Origin: Pseudomonas laurentiana
Lineage (GTDB): Bacteria > Pseudomonadota > Gammaproteobacteria > Pseudomonadales > Pseudomonadaceae
Assembly: GCF_014648275.1 (NCBI RefSeq)
Contig: NZ_BMQU01000013.1
Coordinates: forward strand, 62,001-126,000
Direction of reading: 5' to 3'
Length of the DNA stretch: 64,000 nucleotides
The number at the start of each line of letters is the position of its first letter. The first letter of the stretch is position 1. The notes beneath the pieces are model-generated. The model ran no database searches and was not told where the DNA came from. It saw only the letters and a list, made by a program, of their open reading frames with translations. Positions 27,434 through 37,106 of the stretch are shown here, piece after piece. Both the position numbers and the translations under genes were made by a program.

Positions 27434-28873
27434 ATGAGCGAGTTGTTATCCACTGTCAGTGAGCACCTGCTGGCGCCAGGTGGTCTTACCCTGGACAGCC
27501 TGCAGTCGGTGCTCGGTGAACTGGCCGGGCCTGGTATCGATGCCGCCGATCTGTACTTTCAGGGGCAGATTTCCGAGTCGTGGGCCCTGGAAGACGGCAT
27601 TGTCAAAGAGGGCAGCTTCAACCTCGATCAGGGCGTTGGTGTGCGTGCCCAGTCCGGTGAGAAAACCGGTTTTGCCTACAGTAACGCAATCAATCTCGAA
27701 GCCTTGAGCTCGGCTGCCCGCGCTGCCCGCTCGATTTCCCGCGCCGGACAGAACGGCAGCGTTCAGGCTTTCAAGAGCCTGGACGTGGTACCGCTGTATT
27801 TGCCGGACAACCCGCTTGAGGTCATCAGTCGTGCCGAGAAGGTCGAACTGCTCAAGCGTGTCGATGCGGCCACTCGCAAGCTGGATCCGCGGATCCAGCA
27901 GGTCAGTGTCAGTATGGCCGGTGTCTGGGAGCGCATCCTGGTCGCGGCGGCCGACGGTACCCTCGCTGCCGATGTGCGTCCGCTGGTACGTTTCAATGTC
28001 AGCGTGATCGTCGAGCAGAATGGCCGCCGTGAGCGTGGTGGCCAGGGTGGCGGCGGGCGCACCGACTACCGTTTCTTTACGGATGACCGTGTCATGGATT
28101 ACGCCCGTGAAGCGCTGCGTCAGGCCTTGGTCAACCTGGAGGCGGTCCCGGCACCGGCTGGAACATTGCCAGTGGTACTCGGCCCAGGCTGGTCGGGGGT
28201 GTTGCTCCATGAGGCAGTCGGTCATGGCCTTGAAGGCGATTTCAACCGCAAGGGCAGTTCGGCCTACAGCGGTCGGCTGGGCGATCAGGTTGCTTCCAGC
28301 CTCTGCACGATTGTCGACGACGGTACCCTTCAGGGGCGCCGTGGTTCGTTGAGCATCGATGATGAAGGTACCCCGACGGAATGTACCACCTTGATCGAGA
28401 ACGGCATCCTCAAAGGCTACATGCAGGACAAGCTCAATGCCCGTTTGATGGGGATGGCGCGTACGGGTAATGGTCGGCGTGAGTCCTACGCTCACCTGCC
28501 GATGCCACGCATGACCAACACCTACATGCGTGCGGGTGACAGTGATCCGGCTGAAATCATCGCTTCGGTGAAGCGCGGCCTTTACTGCGCAAACCTTGGC
28601 GGTGGGCAGGTGGATATCACCAGTGGCAAGTTTGTGTTTTCCACCAGTGAGGCGTACCTCATCGAGGACGGCAAGATCACTACGCCAGTGAAGGGCGCCA
28701 CCTTGATCGGCAATGGCCCTGAGGCCATGAGCAAGGTCTCGATGGTCGGTAATGACCTGTCGCTGGACAGCGGTGTGGGCACGTGTGGCAAGGATGGGCA
28801 ATCGGTGCCCGTGGGTGTCGGTCAGCCGACGCTGAAAATCGATGCGATCACCGTGGGTGGCACGGGCGCATGA
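27434..28873 (+). CDS. tldD: Metalloprotease subunit TldD
   Basis: A 479-residue zinc protease. With TldE (PmbA) it forms a heterodimer that digests unfolded peptides and matures some microcins. The HExxxH site is His259, Glu260 and His264 in [14 protein letters not shown]. The third ligand region is [21 protein letters not shown] near the C-terminus. Only the TldD subunit carries the metal motif. A longer in-frame start at 27272 is rejected because it would overlap the nitrilase gene extensively. The partner gene pmbA lies downstream beyond the opposing yjgA, and a second TldE-like gene follows it. Confidence 0.96.
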   Translation: MSELLSTVSEHLLAPGGLTLDSLQSVLGELAGPGIDAADLYFQGQISESWALEDGIVKEGSFNLDQGVGVRAQSGEKTGFAYSNAINLEALSSAARAARSISRAGQNGSVQAFKSLDVVPLYLPDNPLEVISRAEKVELLKRVDAATRKLDPRIQQVSVSMAGVWERILVAAADGTLAADVRPLVRFNVSVIVEQNGRRERGGQGGGGRTDYRFFTDDRVMDYAREALRQALVNLEAVPAPAGTLPVVLGPGWSGVLLHEAVGHGLEGDFNRKGSSAYSGRLGDQVASSLCTIVDDGTLQGRRGSLSIDDEGTPTECTTLIENGILKGYMQDKLNARLMGMARTGNGRRESYAHLPMPRMTNTYMRAGDSDPAEIIASVKRGLYCANLGGGQVDITSGKFVFSTSEAYLIEDGKITTPVKGATLIGNGPEAMSKVSMVGNDLSLDSGVGTCGKDGQSVPVGVGQPTLKIDAITVGGTGA

Positions 28874-28883
28874 CGGAGAGGTC

Positions 28884-28904
28884 GAGCCGGCAGGGTGCCG
28901 GCTC
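28884..28904. terminator. Strong hairpin between convergent tldD and yjgA
   Basis: GAGCCGGCA and TGCCGGCTC make a perfect 9-bp GC-rich stem with a GGG loop in the 42-base gap between two converging genes. There is no T-run, but position and stem strength suggest it ends or protects both transcripts. Confidence 0.55.
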
Positions 28905-28915
28905 GGCTACGAAGA

Positions 28916-29440
28916 TCAGCGCAGGCCGCGCTGGGTTTCGTCAAGCTCGCGGATGTACTTGAAGATTTTGCGGCTGGCAGTGGGCGGCTTGTTGCGCGCC
29001 AACTCATGCTGGGCCTGGCGGATCAGCGAACGCAGTTGCTGACGATCGGCTTCGGCGTATTCGTTGACGAAGCGCTCGAGGTCTTCGTCGGTGCCGCCGA
29101 TCAGGCGGTCGCGCCAGCGTTCAAGGTTATGGAATCGTTCGTTGTACTGGCGAGTGGAGGCATCGAGTTGGTCGAGCAGCGCAATGATTGCCTCGATGTC
29201 CTGATCGCGCATCAATTTGCCGATGAACGACAGATGGCGTTTGCGGGCAATGTGTGCGGTGTGTTTGCTGGCATCGGCCAAAGCCCGACGCAGGGCGTCG
29301 GTCAGCGGCAGGCGTGCCAGGGTGTCCGGCTTGAGCGTTGTGAGGCGCTCGCCGAGGTCGACCAGTGCATGCAGCTCGCGCTTGATCTGGGTTTTGCTTT
29401 TTTCGCCTTCGTCGAAGGCATCGTTGTAAGAATCAACCAT
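28916..29440 (-). CDS. yjgA: Ribosome biogenesis factor YjgA/DarP (DUF615)
   Basis: A 174-residue helical protein that associates with late 50S assembly intermediates in E. coli. Family-typical segments are [86 protein letters not shown], and [10 protein letters not shown]. It is very charged. It is transcribed against tldD and pmbA, between the two genes of the TldD/TldE protease, a layout I recall as common in Pseudomonas. Confidence 0.92.
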   Translation of the reverse strand: MVDSYNDAFDEGEKSKTQIKRELHALVDLGERLTTLKPDTLARLPLTDALRRALADASKHTAHIARKRHLSFIGKLMRDQDIEAIIALLDQLDASTRQYNERFHNLERWRDRLIGGTDEDLERFVNEYAEADRQQLRSLIRQAQHELARNKPPTASRKIFKYIRELDETQRGLR

Positions 29441-29548
29441 GGTGACAGTCCGCGTGGAAACGTCGCCATGATAACCAGTCGGGGGCCGCTTGTCCGGCCC
29501 GGTCGTGAGTTGACCCGCGCCGAGAGCAGATTTTGAGTGGAGAAGACC

Positions 29549-30895
29549 ATGAGTTCAGTCCAGAGCGTAGGTCCGCAGGCCCTGCCGGCACTGCAGGAGC
29601 AGGTCGAGCAGATCATTGCCGAGGCTCGGCGCCAGGGCGCCAGCGCCTGCGAAGTAGCTGTCTCGCTGGAGCAGGGGCTGTCGACCTCGGTGCGCCAGCG
29701 CGAAGTCGAGACGGTTGAGTTCAACCGTGACCAGGGCTTTGGCATCACCTTGTATGTGGGGCAGCGCAAAGGTTCGGCCAGTACTTCGGCCAGCGGTAGC
29801 GAGGCGATTCGTGAAACCGTTGCTGCCGCACTGGCGATTGCCAAGCATACCTCCGAAGACGATTGCGCCGGGCTGGCCGATGCCGCGCTGATGGCTCGCG
29901 AACTGCCGGATTTCGATCTGTATCATGCCTGGCACATAAGCCCTGAACAGGCCATCGAGAAGGCCTTGGCCTGCGAGGCAGCGGCGTTCGAGGCCGACCC
30001 TCGGATCAAGAATGCCGATGGCACTACCCTCAATACCCATCAGGGCTGCCGTGTGTACGGCAACAGCCATGGATTTATCGGGGGGTATGCCTCCACACGC
30101 CATAGCCTGAGTTGCGTCATGATCGCCGAGGGTGACGGGCAGATGCAGCGTGATTACTGGTACGACGTCAATCGTCAGGGTGAGTTGCTGGCCGATCCAC
30201 AGAGCATTGGCCGTCGAGCCGCGGAGCGTGCAGCCAGCCGTCTGGGCGCACGGCCGGTTCCCACCTGCGAGGTACCGGTATTGTTCTCGGCGGAACTGGC
30301 GGGAGGCTTGTTCAGCAGCTTCCTGTCGGCGATCTCCGGTGGAAACCTGTACCGCAAGTCATCGTTTCTCGAAGGTGCGCTGGGGCAGCAGTTGTTCCCG
30401 AATTGGCTGACCCTGGATGAGCGTCCGCATCTGCAGCGTGCGCTGGGCAGTGCTGCATTCGACGGTGATGGGTTGGCAACCTATGCCAAGCCGTTCGTCG
30501 AGAACGGCCAGTTAGTGTCCTATGTTCTGGGTACCTATTCCGGGCGCAAGCTGGGCATGCCGAGTACTGCCAACGCAGGCGGGGTACATAACCTGTTTGT
30601 CACCCACGGTGATGAAAATCAGGCGGCGTTGTTGCGTCGCATGGGGCGTGGCTTACTGGTCACCGAGCTGATGGGGCACGGGTTGAATATGGTGACCGGT
30701 GATTACTCCCGTGGCGCGGCAGGTTTCTGGGTGGAGAATGGAGAAATCCAGTTCGCTGTTCAGGAAGTCACGATCGCCGGCAATATGAAAGACATGTTCA
30801 AACAGATTGTCGCGATTGGTAACGATCTGGAAACCCGCAGCAATATCCACACTGGCTCCGTGCTGATCGAAAAAATGACGGTCGCTGGCAGCTGA
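29549..30895 (+). CDS. pmbA: TldE/PmbA subunit of the TldD-TldE protease
   Basis: A 448-residue non-catalytic partner of TldD. It lacks HExxxH, as expected for TldE. Conserved TldE sequence includes [57 protein letters not shown], and the signature [24 protein letters not shown] beginning at Met375. The ATG at 29549 has GGAGAAG upstream and is preferred over a GTG 12 bases earlier. Together with TldD it degrades flexible peptides. A divergent second copy follows 231 bases downstream. Confidence 0.95.
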   Translation: MSSVQSVGPQALPALQEQVEQIIAEARRQGASACEVAVSLEQGLSTSVRQREVETVEFNRDQGFGITLYVGQRKGSASTSASGSEAIRETVAAALAIAKHTSEDDCAGLADAALMARELPDFDLYHAWHISPEQAIEKALACEAAAFEADPRIKNADGTTLNTHQGCRVYGNSHGFIGGYASTRHSLSCVMIAEGDGQMQRDYWYDVNRQGELLADPQSIGRRAAERAASRLGARPVPTCEVPVLFSAELAGGLFSSFLSAISGGNLYRKSSFLEGALGQQLFPNWLTLDERPHLQRALGSAAFDGDGLATYAKPFVENGQLVSYVLGTYSGRKLGMPSTANAGGVHNLFVTHGDENQAALLRRMGRGLLVTELMGHGLNMVTGDYSRGAAGFWVENGEIQFAVQEVTIAGNMKDMFKQIVAIGNDLETRSNIHTGSVLIEKMTVAGS

Positions 30896-31126
30896 TCTCC
30901 TAGGGCCTGGCCATAACTATGTAGGGCCAGGTCGTCTGTTCGCAGGCGTAGAGTCCGTTCTGTCGTTCGCAAAGGATGTGAACACGGAAGTGGACTCTCG
31001 TACTGTCATGGCACAAGCCCCCTCTTCGTTGTTCGTCATTCTGAAGCGTATCGCCTGCCCGGCGCGTGCACGTGTCAGCGTTGTGCAGGCCTCACTCTGC
31101 TTGGCTGAAGAAAAGGATTTCCAATC
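30896..31126. other. Intergenic gap between pmbA and its paralogue
   Basis: A 231-base stretch with no convincing gene. Near its start CCTGGCC and GGCCAGG form a 7-bp stem around a 12-base AT-rich loop, without a T-run. No clear sigma-70 promoter is visible. The stretch ends with an AAAAGGA ribosome site for the downstream gene. The paralogue may therefore be read through from pmbA. Confidence 0.4.
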
Positions 31127-32506
31127 ATGAATGATGTGAACAAGGCACTGGAAACGGTAGGACCCGAAAATCTGCCCGATTTGAAGGCGCATGTCGAAGC
31201 GCTGCTTGCCGAGGCCCGTGAGCAAGGTGCAGATGCCTGTGAGGCGCTTGCGGTGCGTACAGCGCAACGTGTGCAACGGGTGGCAGGCGATCAGGTGGAC
31301 CCACTGTACGCTGAAACTGCCGGCTGGCTCGGGTTGGCGGTTTATGTCGATCAACGCAAGGCCGAGGTGAGTATCGACCTGAATGACGGGTTCTCGCCCG
31401 TTGAAGCGGTGAGCCAGGCACTGGAAAAGGCGCGTGCGGCCTCCAGTAACCCCTTTACCGGCCTTGCCGACGCCGAGAGCATGGCGTGGGGACCGCGCGA
31501 CCTGAGTCTCTATCATGATGCTGGATTCAGTGCCGAGGACCAGTTGAAATGGGCCCGCGCCTGCGATGCGGCGGCATTGGCTGCCGATGAGCGGATCATT
31601 GACTCCCGCGGTACGTCGTTCAACGTTTTGCAGCATTGCCAGGCCTACGGCAATAGCCATGGTTTCCTGGAGGGCTATGCCACCAGCACCTTTGACCTGA
31701 GCTGCTATGTGCGCAGTGCTGCAGACGGTATCAGGCGCACCGGCAGCAACTATGAGGTGCAGCGTAAGATCGAGTTGCTGTCGGATCCGGCGCGTATCGG
31801 TGACCTTGCTGCCAGGCGTGCACTGAGTTACCTGAGTGGGCGTTCACTGGAACAGGCTCATACGCAGGCGCCGGTGGTCTTTGCGCCGAGCGTCTCGGCG
31901 TGGCTGCTGGCGGCATTCGCCCAGGCAATCAACGGCAAGGTGCTGGGTGAGAACGCCTCGTTTCTTGGCGAAACCCTCGGGAGCCAACTGTTCTCTGATG
32001 TGGTCACGATCGAGGAAAACCCATGCTTGCCAATGGGCATGGGGAGTTGCCCGTTTGATAACGAGGGCGTGCTGACGCAGGCCAGGACCTTTGTCGAGAA
32101 TGGCCAGTTGGTTTCCTATGCGCTAGATGCTGAGTCGGCTCGTCGATTCGGGCTGGCCAATACCGGTAACTCGATAGGCAACCTGGTTGATGCAGCACGT
32201 AACCTGTCTTTTGCACCGGGCCAGGACGGGCAGTCAGCGTTGCTGGCGAAAATGGGGCGCGGGGTACTGCTCTCCGAGGTTCGAACACCACAGCTGGACC
32301 TGAGAACGGGTGAGTTTTCCATGCGGGGCATTGGTTTCTGGGTCGAAAATGGCGAGGTGCAATACGCTCTGAATCCGTTCACCGTTTCGGGCAATCTGAA
32401 GGTGCTGTTCAAGCACATTGTTGCCGTCGGCTGCGACCTTGAGCCAACCGGCAGGTCGCTGGGGCGTTCGATCCTGATCGAGCAACTGGATGTATTGAGT
32501 CACTGA
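31127..32506 (+). CDS. Second TldE/PmbA-like protein, divergent paralogue
   Basis: A 459-residue protein that aligns with the upstream PmbA end to end: [104 protein letters not shown]. It has clearly drifted. The TldE signature [16 protein letters not shown] is replaced by VRTPQLDLRTGEFSMRG from Val385, and the YRKS of the central motif is lost. No HExxxH is present, so it is not a TldD. It probably folds like TldE and may pair with TldD as an alternative subunit, or may have lost that role. The intact frame and clean ribosome site argue against a pseudogene. Confidence 0.85.
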   Translation: MNDVNKALETVGPENLPDLKAHVEALLAEAREQGADACEALAVRTAQRVQRVAGDQVDPLYAETAGWLGLAVYVDQRKAEVSIDLNDGFSPVEAVSQALEKARAASSNPFTGLADAESMAWGPRDLSLYHDAGFSAEDQLKWARACDAAALAADERIIDSRGTSFNVLQHCQAYGNSHGFLEGYATSTFDLSCYVRSAADGIRRTGSNYEVQRKIELLSDPARIGDLAARRALSYLSGRSLEQAHTQAPVVFAPSVSAWLLAAFAQAINGKVLGENASFLGETLGSQLFSDVVTIEENPCLPMGMGSCPFDNEGVLTQARTFVENGQLVSYALDAESARRFGLANTGNSIGNLVDAARNLSFAPGQDGQSALLAKMGRGVLLSEVRTPQLDLRTGEFSMRGIGFWVENGEVQYALNPFTVSGNLKVLFKHIVAVGCDLEPTGRSLGRSILIEQLDVLSH

Positions 32507-32539
32507 CTGCTCATTACGCCGGATACCGCTTATGATCAC

Positions 32540-32558
32540 GCCCGGCCTTGTGCCGGGC
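32540..32558 (+). terminator. Hairpin after the pmbA paralogue
   Basis: GCCCGGC (32540-32546) and GCCGGGC (32552-32558) form a perfect 7-bp GC stem with a CTTGT loop 33 bases after the stop codon. There is no T-run, so it is a weak or Rho-assisted end at best. A TATAGT sequence near 32620 could be a -10 for the acetyltransferase gene but lacks a good -35. Confidence 0.4.
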
Positions 32559-32697
32559 AACCAGCAGTTTGGTGGGGCGTGTGCACTAAAGTGGGGTTAA
32601 CCTTGCTGTTGCCCCTTGGGTATAGTGGCGCTCTGCTCCCTCAGCGTAGCGTGCAGATTCTGGTGAGTTTTTCGTGGTTGAGTAGGTGGGTGTTGAG

Positions 32698-33387
32698 ATG
32701 GGCTTGAAGGATTTCTACTGGAATCGATGGATTCGTAAGCACGGATGCAAGGTCAGTGATGGTGTGTCTACACTGCGCAAGGCAACCACTCTTCAACTTG
32801 AGGAAGGGGTGCGCTTGGGGCATGTGTTGATTGATGCGCATCAGCTATCTATAGGCGCCAACACCTACATTCGAAGCGACTGCCACTTGCATTTTGTATC
32901 GTCGGTAGGGCGATTCTGCTCCATTGGCAGTGGTGCTGTATTGGGCCAGGAAAAACACACCCATCCCTCCGACTGGCTGAGTACTCACCCTTTTCAATAC
33001 ACCGACACCGAATGGTCCTATGAGCCCAGGATTGACCACGCCGTGATCGGCCATGACGTCTGGATTGGCCACAGTGCAATGATAATGGAAGGGGTCAAGG
33101 TTGGTACGGGGGCGATCATTGCGACCAGAGCGTTGGTTACGCACGATGTTCCGCCCTATGCAATCGTTGCCGGAATGCCTGCCAAAGTCATCAGGTATCG
33201 TCACTCCCCCGAGATTATCGAGGGATTACTGAGTTCTGAATGGTGGAATCTTGGTCTTGACGACCTTAAGCGCATGCCGCTGAACGATCCCAACGCCTGT
33301 ATTGAGAAAATTGCTTCGGCAAGCCACCAGAGTGTTTTCGAGTATCCGAAAATCCAGGTGACTCGAAACGGTTGCCGAGTGATTTAA
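32698..33387 (+). CDS. CatB-type hexapeptide-repeat O-acetyltransferase
   Basis: A 229-residue left-handed beta-helix acyltransferase of the CatB/Vat xenobiotic group. Hexapeptide repeats run from about residue 35 to 165 (LSIGANTYIRSDCHLHFVSSVGRFCSIGSGAVLG; AVIGHDVWIGHSAMIMEGVKVGTGAIIATRALVTHDVPPYAIVAGMPAKVIRYR). The protruding loop with HTHPSDWLSTHPF holds the histidine expected to act as base. Known relatives acetylate chloramphenicol, streptogramins or polysaccharide sugars; the acceptor here is unknown. The ATG at 32698 is preferred to GTG at 32686. Four 60-base lines I counted gave 47-58% G+C, slightly low for the window, weakly suggesting acquisition. It lies alone between the pmbA paralogue and ptsO. 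Confidence 0.82.
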   Translation: MGLKDFYWNRWIRKHGCKVSDGVSTLRKATTLQLEEGVRLGHVLIDAHQLSIGANTYIRSDCHLHFVSSVGRFCSIGSGAVLGQEKHTHPSDWLSTHPFQYTDTEWSYEPRIDHAVIGHDVWIGHSAMIMEGVKVGTGAIIATRALVTHDVPPYAIVAGMPAKVIRYRHSPEIIEGLLSSEWWNLGLDDLKRMPLNDPNACIEKIASASHQSVFEYPKIQVTRNGCRVI

Positions 33388-33416
33388 AACATCCGCCGTT
33401 TTGATTGCGCGGCGAC

Positions 33417-33689
33417 TTACTCGCCTTCGTCAAAGCGATTGTTGATCAGCTCAACCAGTGCGTTCAGTGCTTCGGTGTCGTCTTCACCTTCGGTATGCAG
33501 GTGCACCTGAGTACCTTTGCCTGCGGCGAGCATCATTACGGCCATGATGCTCTTGCCGTCGACCAGTTTGTCCGGTGCGCGGCCAATCCGTACCTGGCAA
33601 TTAAAACGGCCCGCAACGCCAACGAACTTGGCGGCGGCGCGGGCATGCAGCCCCAGCTTGTTGATGATCGTTATTTCAAGAGCAGGCAT
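33417..33689 (-). CDS. ptsO: Nitrogen PTS phosphocarrier NPr (HPr-like)
   Basis: A 90-residue HPr-fold protein that relays phosphate from PtsP (EI-Ntr) to PtsN. The active His15 lies in NKLGLHARAAAKFV, and the regulatory-serine region reads DGKSIMAVMMLAAGKGT. It is the last gene of the rpoN-hpf-ptsN-rapZ-ptsO series on the minus strand, 18 bases after rapZ. In Pseudomonas this chain is regulatory, affecting carbon and nitrogen balance and potassium handling, and does not transport sugar. Confidence 0.96.
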   Translation of the reverse strand: MPALEITIINKLGLHARAAAKFVGVAGRFNCQVRIGRAPDKLVDGKSIMAVMMLAAGKGTQVHLHTEGEDDTEALNALVELINNRFDEGE

Positions 33690-33707
33690 CGCACAAGAGT
33701 CCTGTGG

Positions 33708-34562
33708 CTAGAGGTCGCGGTGGCGGACCTGGACGTTCTTCAGCGATTGCTGCAGCAACTGACCCAGGCGTTCGGTCAGATAGACCGAGCGATGATGCCC
33801 GCCAGTACAACCGATGGCAATGGTGACATACGCACGGTTGCTGGCGGCAAAACGGGGTAGCCATTTGAGTAGATACCCAGAGATATCCTGGAACATGTCT
33901 TCTACATCCGGCTGGGCAGCCAGATAGTCAATCACCGGCTGTTCAAGCCCGGAATGGTCGCGCAGTTCTGGCTTCCAGTAAGGGTTGGGCAGGCAGCGCA
34001 CATCGAATACCACGTCGGCATCTACGGGCATGCCGCGCTTGAAGCCGAATGATTCAACCAGGAAGGCAGTACCCGGCTCAGGTTGACTGAGCAGGCGAAG
34101 CTTGATCGAGTCCTTTAGCTGGTACAGGTTCAGGTTGGTGGTGTCGAGCTTCAGGTCGGCCAGATCGGAGATGGGACCGAGCAGTTCCGTTTCGACCCGG
34201 ATGGCCTCGGCCAGCGAGCGTTGGCTGTTGGTTAGCGGGTGACGGCGACGGGTCTCCGAAAATCGCTTGAGCAGGGTCTCTTCATCGGCGTCCAGGTACA
34301 GCACGTCGCATTGGATGTGCCGATTGCGTGCATCTTCAAGCAATTCCGGGAACCGGGAAAGATGGCTTGGCAGGTTGCGCGCATCGATGGACACGGCAAC
34401 CTTGGGTTGCATCAGTTCGGTATTGATCAGCGCGCTCTCGGCCAGCTGCGGCAGCAAGCCCGCGGGCAGGTTGTCGATGCAATAGTAGCCGTTGTCCTCG
34501 AGCACATCGAGGGCAGTGCTTTTACCAGAGCCGGATCGGCCGCTGACGATGATCAAGCGCAT
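33708..34562 (-). CDS. rapZ: RNase adapter / nucleotide-binding protein RapZ
   Basis: A 284-residue P-loop protein. Walker A is [13 protein letters not shown] at residues 6-18. The C-terminal half carries the conserved [10 protein letters not shown], and [18 protein letters not shown] near the end. In E. coli RapZ directs RNase E to the GlmZ RNA and senses glucosamine-6-phosphate. Whether Pseudomonas uses it this way is not established by the sequence. Its start is two bases beyond the ptsN stop, so the genes are tightly coupled. Confidence 0.96.
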   Translation of the reverse strand: MRLIIVSGRSGSGKSTALDVLEDNGYYCIDNLPAGLLPQLAESALINTELMQPKVAVSIDARNLPSHLSRFPELLEDARNRHIQCDVLYLDADEETLLKRFSETRRRHPLTNSQRSLAEAIRVETELLGPISDLADLKLDTTNLNLYQLKDSIKLRLLSQPEPGTAFLVESFGFKRGMPVDADVVFDVRCLPNPYWKPELRDHSGLEQPVIDYLAAQPDVEDMFQDISGYLLKWLPRFAASNRAYVTIAIGCTGGHHRSVYLTERLGQLLQQSLKNVQVRHRDL

Positions 34563-34564
34563 GT

Positions 34565-35029
34565 TCAGTGCTCGTTCTGTACATCCAGTACGACCTGATA
34601 CAGGGACTGGTTGTCGCTGGCCGCACGCAGTTTTTCGCGAACGTCCTTGCGGTCAAGCATGCTGGCGATCTGGCGCAGCAGCTCCAGGTGCTTATCGGTG
34701 GCAGCTTCCGGAACCAGCAGTACGAACAGCAGGTCTACCGGTGCGCCATCAATGGCGTCGTAATCGATGGGGGCATCCAGGTGAAGCAGTGCGCTGACCG
34801 GCGCGCTGCAACCACTCAGGCGGCAGTGCGGAATGGCAATGCCGTTGCCGAAACCAGTGGAGCCCAGCTTTTCGCGGGCAATAAGGCTCTCGAAGACAAC
34901 TTGCATTTCCAGGTCCGGCACTTCCCGGGCAATCAGGTTCGCAATCTGTTCGAGTACGCGTTTTTTACTGCCTCCCGGCACGTTCACAAGTGAACGGCCG
35001 GGGGTCAGGATATCTTCAAGTCGGATCAT
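34565..35029 (-). CDS. ptsN: Nitrogen PTS EIIA component PtsN
   Basis: A 154-residue EIIA-Ntr protein, the end acceptor of the nitrogen PTS and a regulator of target proteins. The phosphorylated residue is His68 in [15 protein letters not shown]. The N-terminus [30 protein letters not shown] is typical. The ATG at 35029 is chosen over 35059 because homologues start here. The run of eight G residues just upstream (35033-35040) reads as C in the message and leaves only a modest ribosome site. Confidence 0.95.
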   Translation of the reverse strand: MIRLEDILTPGRSLVNVPGGSKKRVLEQIANLIAREVPDLEMQVVFESLIAREKLGSTGFGNGIAIPHCRLSGCSAPVSALLHLDAPIDYDAIDGAPVDLLFVLLVPEAATDKHLELLRQIASMLDRKDVREKLRAASDNQSLYQVVLDVQNEH

Positions 35030-35042
35030 GAGTGGGGGGGGG

Positions 35043-35351
35043 TCAGCGAGCGGCTGCACCTTGCAGCAAGGCCTGCTGTTTTTCCTTGTGTTTTTTCAGT
35101 TGGCGGTCGAGCTTGTCGGCAAGCAGGTCGATCGCGGCATACATGTCTTCATGCTCGGCATTGGCGACGACTTCGCCGCCTGGGATGCGCAGGGTGGCCT
35201 CGATTTTCTGCTGTAGCTTCTCGACCTCCAGAATAACCTGCACATTGGTGATCTTGTCGAAGTGACGCTCCAGGCGCTCGAGTTTTTCCCCGATGTAAGT
35301 GCGCAGCGCTTCGGTAACTTCTACTTGGTGTCCACTGATGTTGACTTGCAT
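35043..35351 (-). CDS. hpf: Ribosome hibernation promoting factor, short form
   Basis: A 102-residue protein that binds the 30S decoding region in stationary phase and promotes 100S ribosome dimers or dormancy. It opens MQVNISGHQVEVTEALRTYIGEKLERLERHFDKITNVQVILEVEKLQQKIEATLRIPGGEVVANAEHEDMYAAIDLLADKLDRQLKKHKEK, the canonical short HPF. The ATG at 35351 follows AAGGAGAAGC, an ideal ribosome site, so the longer frame to 35423 is rejected. The gene lies directly downstream of rpoN, as in most gammaproteobacteria. Confidence 0.96.
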   Translation of the reverse strand: MQVNISGHQVEVTEALRTYIGEKLERLERHFDKITNVQVILEVEKLQQKIEATLRIPGGEVVANAEHEDMYAAIDLLADKLDRQLKKHKEKQQALLQGAAAR

Positions 35352-35433
35352 ACAGCTTCTCCTTTTGTTGCCGGTGCATAAGAGGCAGGTATTGCGCCTG
35401 CCACTTGAATTGCGGTGGCACACCTCAGGTGCG

Positions 35434-36927
35434 TTACATCAGTCGCTTGCGTTCACTCGACGGTGCAATGCCGAGCGATTCGCGGTACTTGGCGACGGTG
35501 CGTCGTGCTACCTGGATGCCTTGTGCCTCCAGTAAACCAGCGATCTTGCTGTCACTCAATGGCTTTTTCTGATTTTCCGCTGCAACCAGTTTTTTGATGA
35601 TCGCGCGAATCGCCGTGGACGAGCATTCTCCGCCTTCGGAGGTGCTCACATGGCTGGAGAAAAAGTACTTCAGCTCGTAAATGCCCCGCGGGGTGTGCAT
35701 GTACTTTTGCGTGGTTACCCGGGATATGGTCGATTCATGCATGCCCACCGCCTCGGCAATGTCATGCAGTACCAGCGGCTTCATGGCCTCGTCGCCGTGG
35801 TCGAGAAATCCGCGCTGGTGTTCGACGATCTGGGTGGCAACTTTCATCAGCGTTTCGTTGCGGCTTTGCAGGCTCTTGATGAACCAGCGTGCTTCCTGAA
35901 GCTGATTGCGCATGAAGGTGTTGTCGGCGCTGGTATCGGCGCGCCGCACGAAACCTGCGTACTGTGGGTTGACGCGCAGGCGGGGTACCGCCTCCTGGTT
36001 CAACTCGACCAGCCAGCGCTCACTGTCCTTGCGCACGATCACGTCAGGAACCACGTATTCAGGCTCGCTGGACTCGATCTGTGAGCCAGGGCGAGGGTTC
36101 AGGCTTTGTACCAGTTCGATAACCTGGCGCAGCTCGTCTTCCTTGAGCTTCATGCGGCGCATCAGCTGGCTGTAGTCACGGCTGCCGAGCAGGTCGATGT
36201 AGTCGCTGACCAGTCGTTGTGCTTCGCTCATCCAGGGGGTGCGGGCAGGCAGTTGGCGCAATTGCAGCAACAGGCATTCGCTCAGGTTGCGGGCGCCTAT
36301 GCCGGCAGGCTCAAACTGTTGGATGCGATGCAGGACCGCTTCCACTTCGTCCAGCTCGATATCGAGCTCCGGGTCGAAGGACTCGCAGACCTCTTCCAGT
36401 GTTTCGTCGAGATAGCCCTGGTTGTTGATGCAATCGATCAGGGTGACAGCGATCAGTCGGTCAGTATCCGACATCGGCGCCAGGTTCAACTGCCACAACA
36501 GATGGCTCTGGAGGCTTTCACCCGCCGAGGTGCGCGTCGTGAAGTCCCATTCGTCGTCATCGTTGCTGGGGAGGCTGCTGGCACTGGTTTGATAAATGTC
36601 TTCCCAGGCGGTATCTACCGGCAGCTCATTGGGGATTCGCTCGTTCCATTCGCCTTCTTCAAGGCTTTCCACCGGGGTGGCGGATTCCTGGAAGCTGGTC
36701 TCCTGAGGTTCCGAGGCAGGCTTGGATTCGGCGTTATCCGCCATCGGGTCGCTGTTATCGAAGTCGTCGCCATCTTCCTGGCGCTCGAGCATCGGGTTGG
36801 ACTCCAGGGCTTCCTGGATTTCCTGCTGCAGGTCCAGTGTGGAAAGCTGGAGCAGACGGATGGCCTGTTGCAACTGCGGTGTCATCGTCAGTTGCTGGCC
36901 CATTCTTAGGACGAGCGATGGTTTCAT
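35434..36927 (-). CDS. rpoN: RNA polymerase sigma-54 factor
   Basis: A 497-residue sigma factor that needs AAA+ activators. Region I is Q/L-rich ([38 protein letters not shown]). An acidic region II covers about residues 50-120. The core-binding domain, the HTH ([38 protein letters not shown]) and the C-terminal RpoN box [14 protein letters not shown] follow. It controls nitrogen use, motility, alginate and many catabolic genes in Pseudomonas. It is followed by hpf-ptsN-rapZ-ptsO, whose products modulate sigma-54 systems. A promoter candidate lies upstream near 37006. Confidence 0.98.
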   Translation of the reverse strand: MKPSLVLRMGQQLTMTPQLQQAIRLLQLSTLDLQQEIQEALESNPMLERQEDGDDFDNSDPMADNAESKPASEPQETSFQESATPVESLEEGEWNERIPNELPVDTAWEDIYQTSASSLPSNDDDEWDFTTRTSAGESLQSHLLWQLNLAPMSDTDRLIAVTLIDCINNQGYLDETLEEVCESFDPELDIELDEVEAVLHRIQQFEPAGIGARNLSECLLLQLRQLPARTPWMSEAQRLVSDYIDLLGSRDYSQLMRRMKLKEDELRQVIELVQSLNPRPGSQIESSEPEYVVPDVIVRKDSERWLVELNQEAVPRLRVNPQYAGFVRRADTSADNTFMRNQLQEARWFIKSLQSRNETLMKVATQIVEHQRGFLDHGDEAMKPLVLHDIAEAVGMHESTISRVTTQKYMHTPRGIYELKYFFSSHVSTSEGGECSSTAIRAIIKKLVAAENQKKPLSDSKIAGLLEAQGIQVARRTVAKYRESLGIAPSSERKRLM

Positions 36928-36953
36928 GGCAGGGGCTTAACACCTTATTCGCC

Positions 36954-36967
36954 GGCGCACATGCGCC
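36954..36967. repeat. 14-base palindrome in the rpoN leader
   Basis: GGCGCACATGCGCC is a perfect palindrome centred about 33 bases upstream of the rpoN start. A second GGCGC/GCGCC pair lies at about 36979-36994. It could be a hairpin in the 5' leader or a dimeric operator; nothing decides between them. Confidence 0.4.
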
Positions 36968-37005
36968 ATCCACTACAAGGGCGCCTGAGCGCCTTCTTTA
37001 AGCAA

Positions 37006-37011
37006 ATTATA
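37006..37011 (-). promoter_or_regulatory. Candidate -10 element for rpoN
   Basis: A perfect TATAAT on the minus strand lies 79 bases before the rpoN start in the 179-base gap after lptB. The -35 region 17 bases upstream is poor. It supports a separate rpoN transcript independent of the lpt operon. Confidence 0.45.
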
Positions 37012-37106
37012 TGCCTGAAACCGAGGTGTTTGCCTAGAGCGCTGTAACAAATAAGCCGGCATTTGGGCGGATCGTCAGCGCTCTGGCGGTGCCTCGCACC
37101 TCGGGC

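Noticed and set aside
32600-32697. Promoter with TATAGT near 32620 for the acetyltransferase gene
   Set aside because: The only -35 candidates are too weak (TTAACC at 18 bases) to list as a feature.
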